Shown: piece after piece, positions 9,492-20,958 of the stretch
How the letters are laid out: each line of letters starts with the position of its first letter
Numbering within the stretch: the stretch's first letter is position 1
The notes under the pieces: model-generated
What the model was told of the DNA's origin: nothing
The model's database searches: none
Seen by the model: the letters and a program-made list of their open reading frames with translations, nothing else
Assembly (NCBI RefSeq): GCF_002135315.1
Contig: NZ_NEGA01000001.1
Span: 62,001 to 126,000 of the forward strand
Origin: Acinetobacter sp. ANC 3903
Lineage (GTDB): Bacteria; Pseudomonadota; Gammaproteobacteria; Pseudomonadales; Moraxellaceae
Direction of reading: 5' to 3'
Length of the DNA: 64,000 nt
Made by a program: the position numbers and the translations under genes

Positions 9492-10142
9492 CTAAATTGA
9501 CCAGTCCTGAATTTCCCAGTTTTGCTCTTTGGCTAAAAGGGCTAAACGATCATCTGGATTGACCACAATCGCATGGTCGGCATGTTCCAGCAAGAACCGG
9601 TCATTGATTGAATCCGAATAAGCCCACGATTCTTCTACATTGCGTCCTGCAAGCCATTGTTCCAAACGGATCAGCTTGCCTTTTTGGTAGCACGCGGTAT
9701 TGATGACTTTACCGGTATATTTACCCTCAATCACTTCTGCATTGGTGGCAATAATTTCAGTAATGCCAAACTCATGAAAAATCGGTGCAGTAATAAAATC
9801 AGAAGTCGCGGTAATACCGACCAGTTCATGCCCTGCATCTTTGTGTTTTTGAATTGCAGCAAAACCTGCTGGACGCATTTGTGGACGAATCACTTTTTTC
9901 ATGAACAATTCATGTAATTCGCTTAAATAATCATTGTCATGCTGGGTTAAAAACTCAAATACAAACTCGTTATAGGCAATTGGGTCAAGTTGCCCTGCTT
10001 TATAGTCTTCATAAAACTTGTCATTCATCTGACGATGTCGGATTGGATCGACTAAACCCTCGGTTACTAAAAACTCACCCCATGAATAATCTGAATCGGT
10101 ATTAAGGAGGGTGTGGTCGAGGTCAAATAAAGCCAATTTCAT
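9492..10142 (-). CDS. HAD-IB family phosphatase (SerB/histidinol-phosphatase-like)
   Basis: A 216-residue haloacid-dehalogenase phosphatase. Motif I is FDLDHTLLNTD (nucleophile Asp7, acid Asp9), motif II is the ITATSDF threonine/serine, and motif IV lies in AYSDSINDRFLLEHA. The long insertion between motifs I and II is a C1-type helical cap as in phosphoserine phosphatase (HAD subfamily IB). In Pseudomonas a homologue in the same place beside rppH and ptsP has been described as a histidinol phosphatase, which is my best guess for the substrate, but the sequence alone does not settle this. Divergent from rppH, with a 182-base shared promoter region. Confidence 0.8.
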   Translation of the reverse strand: MKLALFDLDHTLLNTDSDYSWGEFLVTEGLVDPIRHRQMNDKFYEDYKAGQLDPIAYNEFVFEFLTQHDNDYLSELHELFMKKVIRPQMRPAGFAAIQKHKDAGHELVGITATSDFITAPIFHEFGITEIIATNAEVIEGKYTGKVINTACYQKGKLIRLEQWLAGRNVEESWAYSDSINDRFLLEHADHAIVVNPDDRLALLAKEQNWEIQDWSI

Positions 10143-10324
10143 GAAAATACTCGTAAAAACTGAAATTTAAGAAAAAAATTGTAAATCTATCTCCGCTAGT
10201 CGATAGAAATTCGTTAAGATCATAGCAATTTTTAACATTTAAGCTGTGCTTTTTTTCGAGATGGATATAGAAATAACAATCCCCGAACAAAAAGTCATAC
10301 ATTACAGAAGATTTAGGTAGCCAA

Positions 10325-10801
10325 ATGATCGACTCAGAAGGTTTCCGACCGAATGTCGGGATCATTTTGGCAAACGACATTGGACAAGTTTTATGGGCAA
10401 AACGCATTGGACACAATGCTTGGCAATTTCCACAAGGAGGTATCCAGTATGGAGAATCCCCCGAACAGGCACTTTACCGTGAGCTGAGAGAAGAAGTTGG
10501 CTTATTGCCCGAACATGTACAAGTTATAGCGCAAACAAAAGGTTGGCTGCGTTATCGTTTGCCGCAACGGTATATACGCGCGGATTCAGATCCAGTGTGT
10601 ATTGGTCAAAAACAAAAGTGGTTTTTACTCAAACTGACAGCTCCAGTCCGTAATATTCAGCTGGATTTGTCTGACCCACCCGAGTTTGACCAGTGGCAAT
10701 GGGTAAGTTACTGGTATCCATTAGGCCAGGTCGTGAATTTTAAACGCGATGTATACCGTAAAGCGATGGTGGAACTGTGTAACCAGTTACCGTCCATCTA
10801 A
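10325..10801 (+). CDS. rppH: RNA pyrophosphohydrolase
   Basis: A Nudix hydrolase of 158 residues that removes pyrophosphate from 5'-triphosphorylated mRNA and so opens it to RNase E. The Nudix box is complete: [13 protein letters not shown] followed by [10 protein letters not shown], preceded by NAWQFPQGG as in RppH/NudH. The N-terminus [15 protein letters not shown] is also typical. An AGGTAG site precedes the ATG. It sits just upstream of ptsP in the order known from pseudomonads. Its main downstream partner, rne, is in the same window at 41 kb. Confidence 0.93.
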   Translation: MIDSEGFRPNVGIILANDIGQVLWAKRIGHNAWQFPQGGIQYGESPEQALYRELREEVGLLPEHVQVIAQTKGWLRYRLPQRYIRADSDPVCIGQKQKWFLLKLTAPVRNIQLDLSDPPEFDQWQWVSYWYPLGQVVNFKRDVYRKAMVELCNQLPSI

Positions 10802-10805
10802 AGCT

Positions 10806-10834
10806 AAAAAATCGTATGAAAATGCAGATTTTTT
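10806..10834 (+). terminator. Weak terminator or attenuator between rppH and ptsP
   Basis: The AT-rich stem AAAAAATC/GATTTTTT with a 13-base loop starts 5 bases after rppH. It may reduce but probably not abolish readthrough into ptsP. Confidence 0.35.
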
Positions 10835-10889
10835 AGTGACATGTTGTTATAACTAAAAATAGTTTTAAATCTTTTTTGGAGCAGATTTT

Positions 10890-13187
10890 ATGTCGAATAT
10901 GCAACTGGATACCTTAAGACGCATTGTGCAAGAAATCAATGCGTCCACCAGTTTGCACGAGTCACTCGACATCATGGTCAATCAGGTGGCCGAAGCCATG
11001 CATGTAGATGTCTGCTCCATCTATCTGCTGGATGAGCGCAACCAGCGTTATCTGCTCATGGCTTCTAAAGGATTAAATCCTGAAGCTGTGGGACATGTTT
11101 CTTTGCACACCAGCGAGGGCCTGGTAGGACTGGTTGGACAACGCGAAGAAATTGTCAATCTGGACAATGCACCTAAGCACGAACGCTTTATGTACCTGCC
11201 TGAAACCGGTGAAGAAATTTACAATTCCTTCCTCGGTGTTCCGGTGATGTACCGCCGCAAGGTGATGGGTGTACTGGTCGTTCAAAATAAAGAATCCCAA
11301 GATTTTAGCGAAGCAGCTGAATCCTTTCTGGTCACCCTGTGTGCGCAGCTTTCCGGTGTAATTGCTCATGCACATGCGGTAGGCAATATTGATGTGTTCC
11401 GCAAGCCCAGCACCTTGCCGGCTTATAAAACTTTTCAGGGGATTTCGGGTTCGGGTGGTATTGCCTTAGGCCGTGCAGTGATTCTCTATCCACCTGCCGA
11501 TCTGGCTGCAGTACCGGATCGTGAAGCCGACGATATCAGTGAAGAACTGCAACTGCTGGATAATGCCTTAAATGCAGTACGCCAGGAAATCCTGTCGCTG
11601 GATGAGAAAATGCAAGATGCCTTAATGGCAGAAGAGCGGGCACTGTTTAGCGTGTTCTTGCGCATGCTAGATGAAAATGCGCTGCCTGCTGAAATTAAGG
11701 CGGAAATTCGTGATGGTAACTGGGCGCAAGGTGCAGTGCGTAATGTCATCGACAGTCATATTGCCCTGTTTGCACAAATGGAAGATGACTATTTACGCGA
11801 ACGTGTTTCTGATCTGAAAGATCTGGGGCGCCGTATTTTGGCATTCTTGCAGGAAGCAGACGCCAGCCATCGTGAACTGACCGATGAAAGCATCCTGATT
11901 GGGGAAGAAATTTCGACTGCGGCACTGGTGGAATTACCGGTAGATAAAATTGCCGCCATTGTCACCACTGAAGGTGCCATGAATTCACATATGGTGATTG
12001 TGGCACGTGCTTTGGGTATTCCAACCGTGGTGGGTGTCACTGAACTGCCGATCAATACCCTGGATGATGTCGAAATGATTGTCGATGCCCATCAGGGTCG
12101 GGTGTTTATTAATCCGCCACGTCGTTTGCGTAGCCGCTATAAAGAAATTCAAAAAGAAGAAGAACAGATTGCCAAGGATTTAAAACAGTACGAAACCAAG
12201 GATGCCATCACCCCTGATGGTGTTGCGGTCAAACTGTATGTGAATACCGGCTTAATGATTGATGTGGTACGCGGGGTACAGCGTGGAGCCAAAGGTGTAG
12301 GTCTATACCGCTCCGAAATTCCGTTTATGCTGCGTGACCGCTTCCCGGGTGAAGAAGAACAGCGTGCGATTTATCGCCAGCAATTGAGCCACTTCGCCAA
12401 TAAACCGGTGGTGATGCGAACCCTCGACATTGGTGCGGACAAAGACCTGCCCTATTTCTCGATTGAAGAAGAAAACTCGGCGCTGGGCTGGCGCGGTATC
12501 CGTTTTACCCTGGATCATCCTGAAATTTTCTCTGCCCAGATTCGCGCCATGCTCAAAGCCAGTATTGGTCTGAATAACCTGCACATCTTGCTGCCAATGG
12601 TGACCAGTGTCAGCGAAGTGGAAGAAGCCTTATATCTGCTGGATCGGGACTGGCAAGTGGTGCAAGAAGAGGAACAGGTCAAAATTACCAAGCCCAAAAT
12701 TGGCATCATGGTGGAAGTACCCAGTGTGCTGTTGCAGATTGAAGAATTTTCTGAACTGGTGGATTTTTTCTCGGTCGGTTCCAATGACTTGACCCAGTAT
12801 TTACTGGCGGTAGACCGTAACAATCCACGGGTTGCCAACGTATATTCCCACTTCCACCCTGCCGTATTACGGGCGTTGTCACGCTTGGTGATCGAATGTC
12901 ATAAATACGATAAACCGGTCAGTATTTGTGGAGAAATGGCCGGAGATCCCTTGGCAGCTGTGCTGCTGATGGCGATGGGCTTTAATACGCTGTCAATGAG
13001 TTCCAGTAATATTCTGCGCGTGCGTAAAACCATTTGCCATGTACCGATGAGCGATGCACAAGAACAGCTGGAACGAGTATTGAAAATGAGTAATCCGCTG
13101 ATCATTAAGAGCTGGATGGAGTATTACTTCAAGACCCATGGTCTGGGGGATATGGTGAAATCTGCAACCCGTATCGTGGGTGCTTAA
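10890..13187 (+). CDS. ptsP: Phosphoenolpyruvate-protein phosphotransferase of the nitrogen PTS (Enzyme I-Ntr)
   Basis: Transfers phosphate from PEP to NPr, feeding the regulatory nitrogen PTS and not sugar uptake. The 765 residues start with a GAF domain (about residues 18-160: MHVDVCSIYLLDERNQRYLL), then the Enzyme I N-domain, the phospho-histidine swivel motif at His367 (GAMNSHMVIVARALGIPTVVG) and the PEP-binding barrel (GVGLYRSEIPFM, LDIGADKDLPYF, GSNDLTQYLLAVDRNN, SICGEMAGDPLA). The GAF domain separates it from sugar-type PtsI. GGAG is 9 bases before the ATG. It ends at the strong hairpin that also lies inside the convergent small gene. Confidence 0.95.
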   Translation: MSNMQLDTLRRIVQEINASTSLHESLDIMVNQVAEAMHVDVCSIYLLDERNQRYLLMASKGLNPEAVGHVSLHTSEGLVGLVGQREEIVNLDNAPKHERFMYLPETGEEIYNSFLGVPVMYRRKVMGVLVVQNKESQDFSEAAESFLVTLCAQLSGVIAHAHAVGNIDVFRKPSTLPAYKTFQGISGSGGIALGRAVILYPPADLAAVPDREADDISEELQLLDNALNAVRQEILSLDEKMQDALMAEERALFSVFLRMLDENALPAEIKAEIRDGNWAQGAVRNVIDSHIALFAQMEDDYLRERVSDLKDLGRRILAFLQEADASHRELTDESILIGEEISTAALVELPVDKIAAIVTTEGAMNSHMVIVARALGIPTVVGVTELPINTLDDVEMIVDAHQGRVFINPPRRLRSRYKEIQKEEEQIAKDLKQYETKDAITPDGVAVKLYVNTGLMIDVVRGVQRGAKGVGLYRSEIPFMLRDRFPGEEEQRAIYRQQLSHFANKPVVMRTLDIGADKDLPYFSIEEENSALGWRGIRFTLDHPEIFSAQIRAMLKASIGLNNLHILLPMVTSVSEVEEALYLLDRDWQVVQEEEQVKITKPKIGIMVEVPSVLLQIEEFSELVDFFSVGSNDLTQYLLAVDRNNPRVANVYSHFHPAVLRALSRLVIECHKYDKPVSICGEMAGDPLAAVLLMAMGFNTLSMSSSNILRVRKTICHVPMSDAQEQLERVLKMSNPLIIKSWMEYYFKTHGLGDMVKSATRIVGA

Positions 13188-13191
13188 AGGC

Positions 13192-13383
13192 TTAAATCAA
13201 AGCAAAACAGCAGAAATTAAAAGGGAGATAGTCATTTGAGTATCTCCCTTTTTTGTGCTTGTCATAGCCACGTTTTGCATTTTTCTTTCGGTCTACAAAT
13301 ACCTGGCTTTTGTTGACCTCATGCATGTGTTTTGCCACAAAGTTGTTAATCACAACCTCTGGCATTTGCTTTTTCTTTGCCAT
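13192..13383 (-). CDS. Tiny basic protein with a terminator inside its 3' coding end (ArfA-like design)
   Basis: 63 residues, strongly basic (MAKKKQMPEVV, VDRKKNAKRGYDKHKKGR) with a hydrophobic tail NFCCFALI. The perfect 12-bp hairpin at 13219-13252 covers codons 44-55 and the stop codon lies 24 bases beyond it, so a transcript ended at the hairpin would have no stop codon. This is how E. coli arfA is built: the truncated non-stop product is active when tmRNA fails, while the full product is unstable through its hydrophobic tail. The N-x3-A...H...KK...basic pattern also loosely resembles ArfA (DNAIEALLHDP then KNKKGKGSY). The family identity is inference; it may instead belong to an uncharacterised family of small basic proteins. 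An AGGTG site precedes the ATG. Confidence 0.6.
   Translation of the reverse strand: MAKKKQMPEVVINNFVAKHMHEVNKSQVFVDRKKNAKRGYDKHKKGRYSNDYLPFNFCCFALI
13219..13254. terminator. Strong bidirectional terminator shared by ptsP and the 63-residue gene
   Basis: A perfect 12-bp stem AAAAGGGAGATA/TATCTCCCTTTT with a 10-base loop and TTTTTT on the plus side. It lies 32 bases after ptsP. On the minus strand it falls within the coding region of the small basic gene. Confidence 0.9.
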
Positions 13384-13568
13384 GTTTTTTCACCTGTTTG
13401 ATGTTCGCCATCTTATCGATGGGATGGTGATAATACGCCTTTTTGTACAGAATTCAAGCGATTTTTCTGATCAGATACATTTCGGGTAAAAGATCAATTT
13501 AACCTAAATAAAACTTATTTATTTCATATACTTAAATTCAGATTTAAAGTCTTTATACAAATCAATTA

Positions 13569-13949
13569 TTACAATTTCTGCATATTCAAAAAATGCAGGG
13601 CCAAATAGCCCAGAAACAGCGACCAAATTAAAATAATCACGCCTGCGGCCCAACGGTTTACAGGTCGCTCCGCTAATAGTGAGGCACGGTTTCTGCAATC
13701 TTCTATAATTTCTTTAGGCGTAAGCCGAATCACCAATAACAGTCCTAAGGGCACAATAATAATATCATCCAGATAGCCCAGTACTGGAATAAAATCAGGA
13801 ATCAAATCAATGGGTGATAAAGCATATGCCGCAACAATCAGCGCCAGTAGTTTGATCCAAACAGGCGTTCGCTCATCTTTAGCCACCAGCCAAACGACCA
13901 CCACATCTTTTTTAATGCTTTTAGCCCATTGTTTAATTTTTTGATACAT
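13569..13949 (-). CDS. DUF1232 (YkvA-type) membrane protein
   Basis: A 126-residue protein with the DUF1232 core AYALSPIDLIPDFIPVLGYL followed by DDIIIVPLGLLLVIRL, a membrane-associated motif of unknown role found in YkvA-type proteins. A basic N-terminus (YQKIKQWAKSIKKD) precedes it and a final hydrophobic helix (AAGVIILIWSLFLGYLALHF) follows. I start at the first ATG; a TTG six codons earlier is possible. No clear Shine-Dalgarno decides it. It stands alone; the region up to aidB contains only a degenerate inverted repeat (14072-14120). Confidence 0.75.
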   Translation of the reverse strand: MYQKIKQWAKSIKKDVVVVWLVAKDERTPVWIKLLALIVAAYALSPIDLIPDFIPVLGYLDDIIIVPLGLLLVIRLTPKEIIEDCRNRASLLAERPVNRWAAGVIILIWSLFLGYLALHFLNMQKL

Positions 13950-14161
13950 ACCGGTACTGAAAATCAAAACTTTATCAATGATATGTTAGATAAGTTTTCT
14001 TAAATAAATATAAATTTTGCAGTTTCAGGATTATTTTTGTGTAAGTATCAACCAAAGTAAAATTCAGGTGAAGGGAGAGGTGCTTTTAAATTATATTGGC
14101 ATTATCCCCGCCTTCTCCCTGAACCATATATGGCGCAAGAGAAGAAACTTTCATTATAAAA

Positions 14162-15841
14162 TTATTTATCTTTAGCTAAAGCCCTTTCCAACAAGCGATC
14201 CACATCCACCTGCTTCGCTTCAATCATGCCCACCACTCGACCATGAAATTCGCTATAACGCGTTTGAATAAAACCTTCTGCCACATAGTCCGGTGCATAA
14301 CGTTTCAGTAAAACAGCTTGCGCCAAAATCACCAGACGGCTGACCAGACTGCGCCCCATAAACTGCAAGTCATCGGCAGATTGCTGGAATAGCTTAAACA
14401 GACTTTGTAATTCATTTTTTAAGCTTTCATGCTGCATCGCTGTGGATGCCAAATCTTTAAACAGAAGATCGATGGATTCAGGTTCACGCCCAATCGCGCG
14501 CAGCACATCCAGACACATGACATTGCCCGAACCTTCCCAAATGGTATTCACCGGAGCTTCTTTAAAAATACGTGCCATGATGCCGTTATCGACATAGCCA
14601 TTACCGCCAAAGACTTCCATCATCTCGCCAGTTAATTCAACAGCACGCTTGCAGATCCAGAACTTGGAAGCAGGTGTCATAACTCTTTTCCACGCCAGAG
14701 ACAAAGCATCATCAGATTCATAGCAATGTGCCAAATGGAAACTTAAGTGCATCGCCGCTTCGGTTTCCAAGGCTAAATCTGCCAACACAGCACGCATCAA
14801 AGGCTGTTCGGCTAAATTTTTACCAAATGCCTTGCGCTGACGGGTATAGGCAATACATTGCACCAAGGCCTGACGCAGCATCGCTGTACTGCCAACGGAA
14901 CAGGTCAGACGAGTGTAATTGGCCATTTCAATAATGGTCGGAATGCCACGCCCTGCTTCACCGATCATGATGCCCCAAGCTTCCTTAAATTCGACTTCAG
15001 AACTGGAGTTGCTGCGGTTGCCAACTTTCTCTTTCAGACGTTGCACATGAATATTATTCTTCGTGCCATCTTCCAGCCAGCGCGGAACAAAGAAACAGGC
15101 CAAACCATCTTGCTCTGTCTTCGCTACGACCAGATGCGCATCACACATTGGGGCCGAGAAAAACCATTTATGTCCAGTCAGCAAATAGGCCTTGCCGCGA
15201 CCTGACTCGGCGACAGGAACAGCCATTGTTTCATTAGCCCGCACATCGGAACCACCCTGCTTTTCGGTCATGCCCATACCCAGCCAGATTGATTTTTTCT
15301 GGGCTATCGGCAGGTCACGTTCATCATATTCGGTGGACAGCAATTTTTCGCCAATTTTGGCCCACAGTTCTGGTGCACGTTGTATGAGTGGGATACTGCC
15401 AAGCGTCATTGAAGTGGGACACAAACTGCCGCATTCAACCTGTCCGCTTAAGTAAAAACGTGCTGCCCATTCCACCCATTTCGAAGATGAAGCCGCATGA
15501 TTAAATGGATAGGCATGGCTTTCAAACTTACGATTTAAAGCCATCCATTTGTGCCAGGCAGGATGAAACTCAATGTAATCTTTACGGCGGCCACGCGCAT
15601 CGAAGGCATGCAGAATGGGCGTGTGTTTATTGGCTAAATCGGCATATTGATAATATTCAGATGATCCCACCACTTTGCCCATATCACACAAGGTTGCTTG
15701 ATCATGGCTGCCATAACGCTTCAATATTTCATGTAAAACCATATCTGATGAAAATAAATTGTAATCTTGCAGTTCATCAAACTGGTTGCTGATTTGATGG
15801 GTCATCCATGTCTGATTCGATAACTGGTTCGATGTATTCAT
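14162..15841 (-). CDS. aidB: AidB-type acyl-CoA dehydrogenase-fold flavoprotein
   Basis: 559 residues that track E. coli AidB throughout: FHPAWHKWMALN, QVECGSLCPTSMTL, GMGMTEKQGGSDV (FAD site), GHKWFFSAPMCDAHLV, LKEKVGNRSNSSSEVEF, MEVFGGNGYVDN and VNTIWEGSGNVMCLDVLR. The AidB group binds FAD and double-stranded DNA and is induced in the adaptive response to alkylation, though its reaction remains uncertain; the plain acyl-CoA dehydrogenase activity is minor. AGGAA precedes the ATG. It is divergent from a TetR-type regulator with a 94-base gap, so that regulator probably controls it. An isovaleryl-CoA dehydrogenase label would be less accurate because of the length and the AidB-specific motifs. 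Confidence 0.88.
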   Translation of the reverse strand: MNTSNQLSNQTWMTHQISNQFDELQDYNLFSSDMVLHEILKRYGSHDQATLCDMGKVVGSSEYYQYADLANKHTPILHAFDARGRRKDYIEFHPAWHKWMALNRKFESHAYPFNHAASSSKWVEWAARFYLSGQVECGSLCPTSMTLGSIPLIQRAPELWAKIGEKLLSTEYDERDLPIAQKKSIWLGMGMTEKQGGSDVRANETMAVPVAESGRGKAYLLTGHKWFFSAPMCDAHLVVAKTEQDGLACFFVPRWLEDGTKNNIHVQRLKEKVGNRSNSSSEVEFKEAWGIMIGEAGRGIPTIIEMANYTRLTCSVGSTAMLRQALVQCIAYTRQRKAFGKNLAEQPLMRAVLADLALETEAAMHLSFHLAHCYESDDALSLAWKRVMTPASKFWICKRAVELTGEMMEVFGGNGYVDNGIMARIFKEAPVNTIWEGSGNVMCLDVLRAIGREPESIDLLFKDLASTAMQHESLKNELQSLFKLFQQSADDLQFMGRSLVSRLVILAQAVLLKRYAPDYVAEGFIQTRYSEFHGRVVGMIEAKQVDVDRLLERALAKDK

Positions 15842-15935
15842 CGTCTATATTTCCTGCTTGTTGTTCTGGGCTTTTCATTCCAGTATAGAGAAAAAATAGC
15901 CGCAGCATGTTCAGCTTTATTGAGTCTAATTTTTT

Positions 15936-16556
15936 ATGAAAAATCCAGATATTCAAGTACGGCGTAAGCCACGTCAGTCCAGAGCCAAGCTGACTCAGGA
16001 AGCCTTGCAGGACAGTTTTGTTCGGCTTTTGCATGAGCGTGCTGCACATGACATTCCCATTCGGGAGATTACCGATTTGGCCGGTGTCGGTCTCGGCACC
16101 TTCTATGAATATTTTTCCAAAAAGGAAGATTTGGTTGCGCTGACCATTCACAGACATGTCAAAAACAATGCCGAAGACTTAAAAACCTATGCACAAAGTC
16201 TGATAAAGTTATCCACAGATTTGGCTTTGCAGGATTATTTAAAGCAAGTGATTCATTTTCAGCTTGAGCAGATTCAGGCACAGCAGTTTTTATGGGCGCA
16301 GATATTTTTACTGGAACGGCAAATTTCCAATATTGAGAGTTACCGTAAAAGTTACGAGATGATGCTGCAGATGTGGCAAAGTATTCTTGCACCGTTTATT
16401 CAGAATACTGAACAGCTCAAACAGATGAGTTTAAATGTGCAACGAGTGTGTTATGGTTTTATTTCGCAGACTTTGTTGATAAAGCCTGAGTTTGGGGAGT
16501 GGGAACAATTAGAATTTGATATATTTCAATTTCTACTGAGTATCAAAAATAAATAG
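15936..16556 (+). CDS. TetR-family transcriptional regulator
   Basis: 206 residues. The N-terminal helix-turn-helix is clear (SRAKLTQEALQDSFVRLL, then REITDLAGVGLGTFYEYFSKKEDLV), while the C-terminal ligand domain is divergent and helical. It is divergent from aidB across 94 bases, the usual geometry for a local repressor, so aidB is the most likely target. No perfect palindrome was evident in the gap. The ligand is unknown. Confidence 0.88.
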   Translation: MKNPDIQVRRKPRQSRAKLTQEALQDSFVRLLHERAAHDIPIREITDLAGVGLGTFYEYFSKKEDLVALTIHRHVKNNAEDLKTYAQSLIKLSTDLALQDYLKQVIHFQLEQIQAQQFLWAQIFLLERQISNIESYRKSYEMMLQMWQSILAPFIQNTEQLKQMSLNVQRVCYGFISQTLLIKPEFGEWEQLEFDIFQFLLSIKNK

Positions 16557-16565
16557 AATAACTTT

Positions 16566-16590
16566 TTGAAATTTATTAAATAAATTTCAA
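16566..16590. repeat. AT-rich perfect inverted repeat after tetR
   Basis: 12-bp arms TTGAAATTTATT/AATAAATTTCAA with a 1-base spacer lie 10 bases after tetR. No U-tract follows, so it may be a weak terminator or an insertion scar next to the AT-rich orphan gene. Confidence 0.5.
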
Positions 16591-16635
16591 ATACCTCCAT
16601 AATTTTTTAATATACAAACTTGCAGAGTAATAAAC

Positions 16636-17943
16636 ATGGAAAACTCAACATTCAAAGGAGCTGACCCCATAGAATTTAACGCTTGTGTAGGAAATAATGG
16701 TATTGTTAATTATTTAACCTATGCTAAAGGTTTTTCGAAAGCTGCCAATCTAATTTTAGATCAAGTAATTCATACCAATGGAAATGATGTAGATTCCTTT
16801 ATCTATCCCATTTGTTTCAACATGCGCCACTCTATTGAATTACGATTGAAAGATGCTATTGAAGAGATTAATAACTTAGCTAAGATCCAAAAATTAAAAT
16901 TAGATGACTTTAATTTAGCAGGATCACATAATATTAGAAATATTTGGGATTACTTTAAAATTAATTCTGAAAATTTAGATCAACGCTATCAAATAATTAA
17001 TGATGCTATAAAAACAACTATTTTAGATATTGCTGAAATAGATTCTACGGGGCAAACTTTTAGATATCCATTTGATACAGAAAATGTAAAGCACTTAACT
17101 GAACAAAGCATCATTAATTGCTTAGTATTGAAATGTAAATTTAAAGAACTTGAAGAAAATCTTGATAACCTTCACTACCTAAATGAAATGTTAATTGAAG
17201 AGTACAGAGAAGGTACATTTACAAGCAAATTTTCACGCTCTCAAATTTTCAATTTGGTGCAAGAGCTACCATTACATAAAAGCTGGAAAACTAATTTAAA
17301 TAAATCAGCTCTTCAAGAGAAATATACTTTAAGTAGTAGTGAGTTATCAAAAATCTTGACCTTTGTTCAAAACAATTATGAAATCAGTTCTAAGATTGGA
17401 ATTAAAAAGAATTTAATTACGCTACCAGATGATTTTATTCTAGATATATGTTCTGCATGGGTATCATTTTTTCATGCTGATTTAAATTCTTTAAATATAG
17501 AAGGCGCTATATTAACAAATGAATCAGATTCATTTAACCCTCCAACATTTGATGAAATATTGGAATATTCAGAACAAAAAAAAGTTGTTTACAAAACCTT
17601 TAAAGAAAAAATAAATATAGACTTAGTTGCAGATTTATGGAGTTTATTTTACTTATCCCGAGACAATTATAAATATTCTGAAAGTTACCTTTGGTTATAT
17701 GAGTCTTATCTACTAGAGGTTAAAAATGAATCTTCTCTTTTAGATGCCTTTAATCATGTATTCTTTAAAACTAATTTTTTAAGAAAAATTATTCGTAGCT
17801 TATTCTTTTTACAACAAATTGAGCTTGCCGAAAAAATAGTAAGCACTCTGAGTTTGGAAAAAATATTTCCCGAACTCATTTCTAAAGCCCGCGATAGAAG
17901 CCTATTTCAGAAATGGGAATATTTAGATTATCAAGTCTATTAA
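16636..17943 (+). CDS. AT-rich orphan protein, HEPN-like N-terminal region
   Basis: 435 residues with no family I can name firmly. Its N-terminal 110 residues contain FIYPICFNMRHSIELRLKD and, further on, AGSHNIRNIWDYF. The pairing of an RHxIELxLK helix with a later G-H-x-L/I-x2-x-W motif recurs in HEPN-like hypothetical proteins often found among accessory and defence genes. The rest is helical and rich in Leu, Glu, Asn and Lys. Codon usage is markedly more AT-rich than in aidB or katG on either side, suggesting acquisition. No signal peptide or membrane helix. It is a single gene ended by a terminator shared with katG. Confidence 0.6.
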   Translation: MENSTFKGADPIEFNACVGNNGIVNYLTYAKGFSKAANLILDQVIHTNGNDVDSFIYPICFNMRHSIELRLKDAIEEINNLAKIQKLKLDDFNLAGSHNIRNIWDYFKINSENLDQRYQIINDAIKTTILDIAEIDSTGQTFRYPFDTENVKHLTEQSIINCLVLKCKFKELEENLDNLHYLNEMLIEEYREGTFTSKFSRSQIFNLVQELPLHKSWKTNLNKSALQEKYTLSSSELSKILTFVQNNYEISSKIGIKKNLITLPDDFILDICSAWVSFFHADLNSLNIEGAILTNESDSFNPPTFDEILEYSEQKKVVYKTFKEKINIDLVADLWSLFYLSRDNYKYSESYLWLYESYLLEVKNESSLLDAFNHVFFKTNFLRKIIRSLFFLQQIELAEKIVSTLSLEKIFPELISKARDRSLFQKWEYLDYQVY

Positions 17944-17950
17944 AAATAAA

Positions 17951-17975
17951 AAACCGCCCCTAAAGGCGGTTTTTC
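17951..17975. terminator. Bidirectional terminator between the orphan gene and katG
   Basis: The stem AAACCGCC/GGCGGTTT with a 6-base loop is followed by T residues and preceded by A residues, between convergent genes. Confidence 0.88.
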
Positions 17976-17993
17976 CAAACTGAATAAGTGAAA

Positions 17994-20568
<2,575 letters not shown>

Positions 20569-20952
20569 TTAGAAAGACCCCTTCGACTTATTCAGATCAC
20601 GCTTGCGGTACTTTGGATTTATCAGGGATTAATACCCAAAATCCTGTTTCAATCGACTGCGGAAATTGCAATTTGGCAGAGCATGGGTTTAGAACTGGCT
20701 TTGGCAAAAATCTGTGTTGCGCTATCGGGCATGATTGAAATGATGTTTGGCTGTACTTTTGTGATTTGGCCAAGAGCCATCATTTTGCATCAGCTGAATA
20801 TTCTGGGTTTAGCCGGATTATTACTGCTGATTATGCTCACGAATCCCTTACAACTCACCCCTGCATTTAATCCAGTGGTGATGAATATGGCCATGATCGT
20901 CATTTCAATGCTTGCCATTCAAATTTTAAAGCTCAAAAACCAGCAACCTTAA
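20569..20952 (+). pseudogene. DoxX-like membrane protein gene lacking a usable start
   Basis: From 20569 an open frame of 127 codons encodes a complete four-helix DoxX-like protein: an N-terminal helix RLIQITLAVLWIYQGLIPK, then ALSGMIEMMFGCTFVIWP, ILGLAGLLLLIMLTNP and NMAMIVISMLAIQILKL. An in-frame TAA ends three bases before, at 20568, and no ATG, GTG or TTG lies between it and the first helix. The first ATG (20683) would delete that helix. The simplest reading is a gene that has lost its start or upstream part; a short product or a rare ATT/ATC start cannot be excluded. The family's role is unknown. Confidence 0.55.
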
Positions 20953-20958
20953 AAAAGA

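Noticed and set aside
9294..9500. 68-codon plus-strand frame between the DUF2789 and HAD genes
   Set aside because: Low-complexity Phe/Leu run from a T-rich stretch; no ribosome site.
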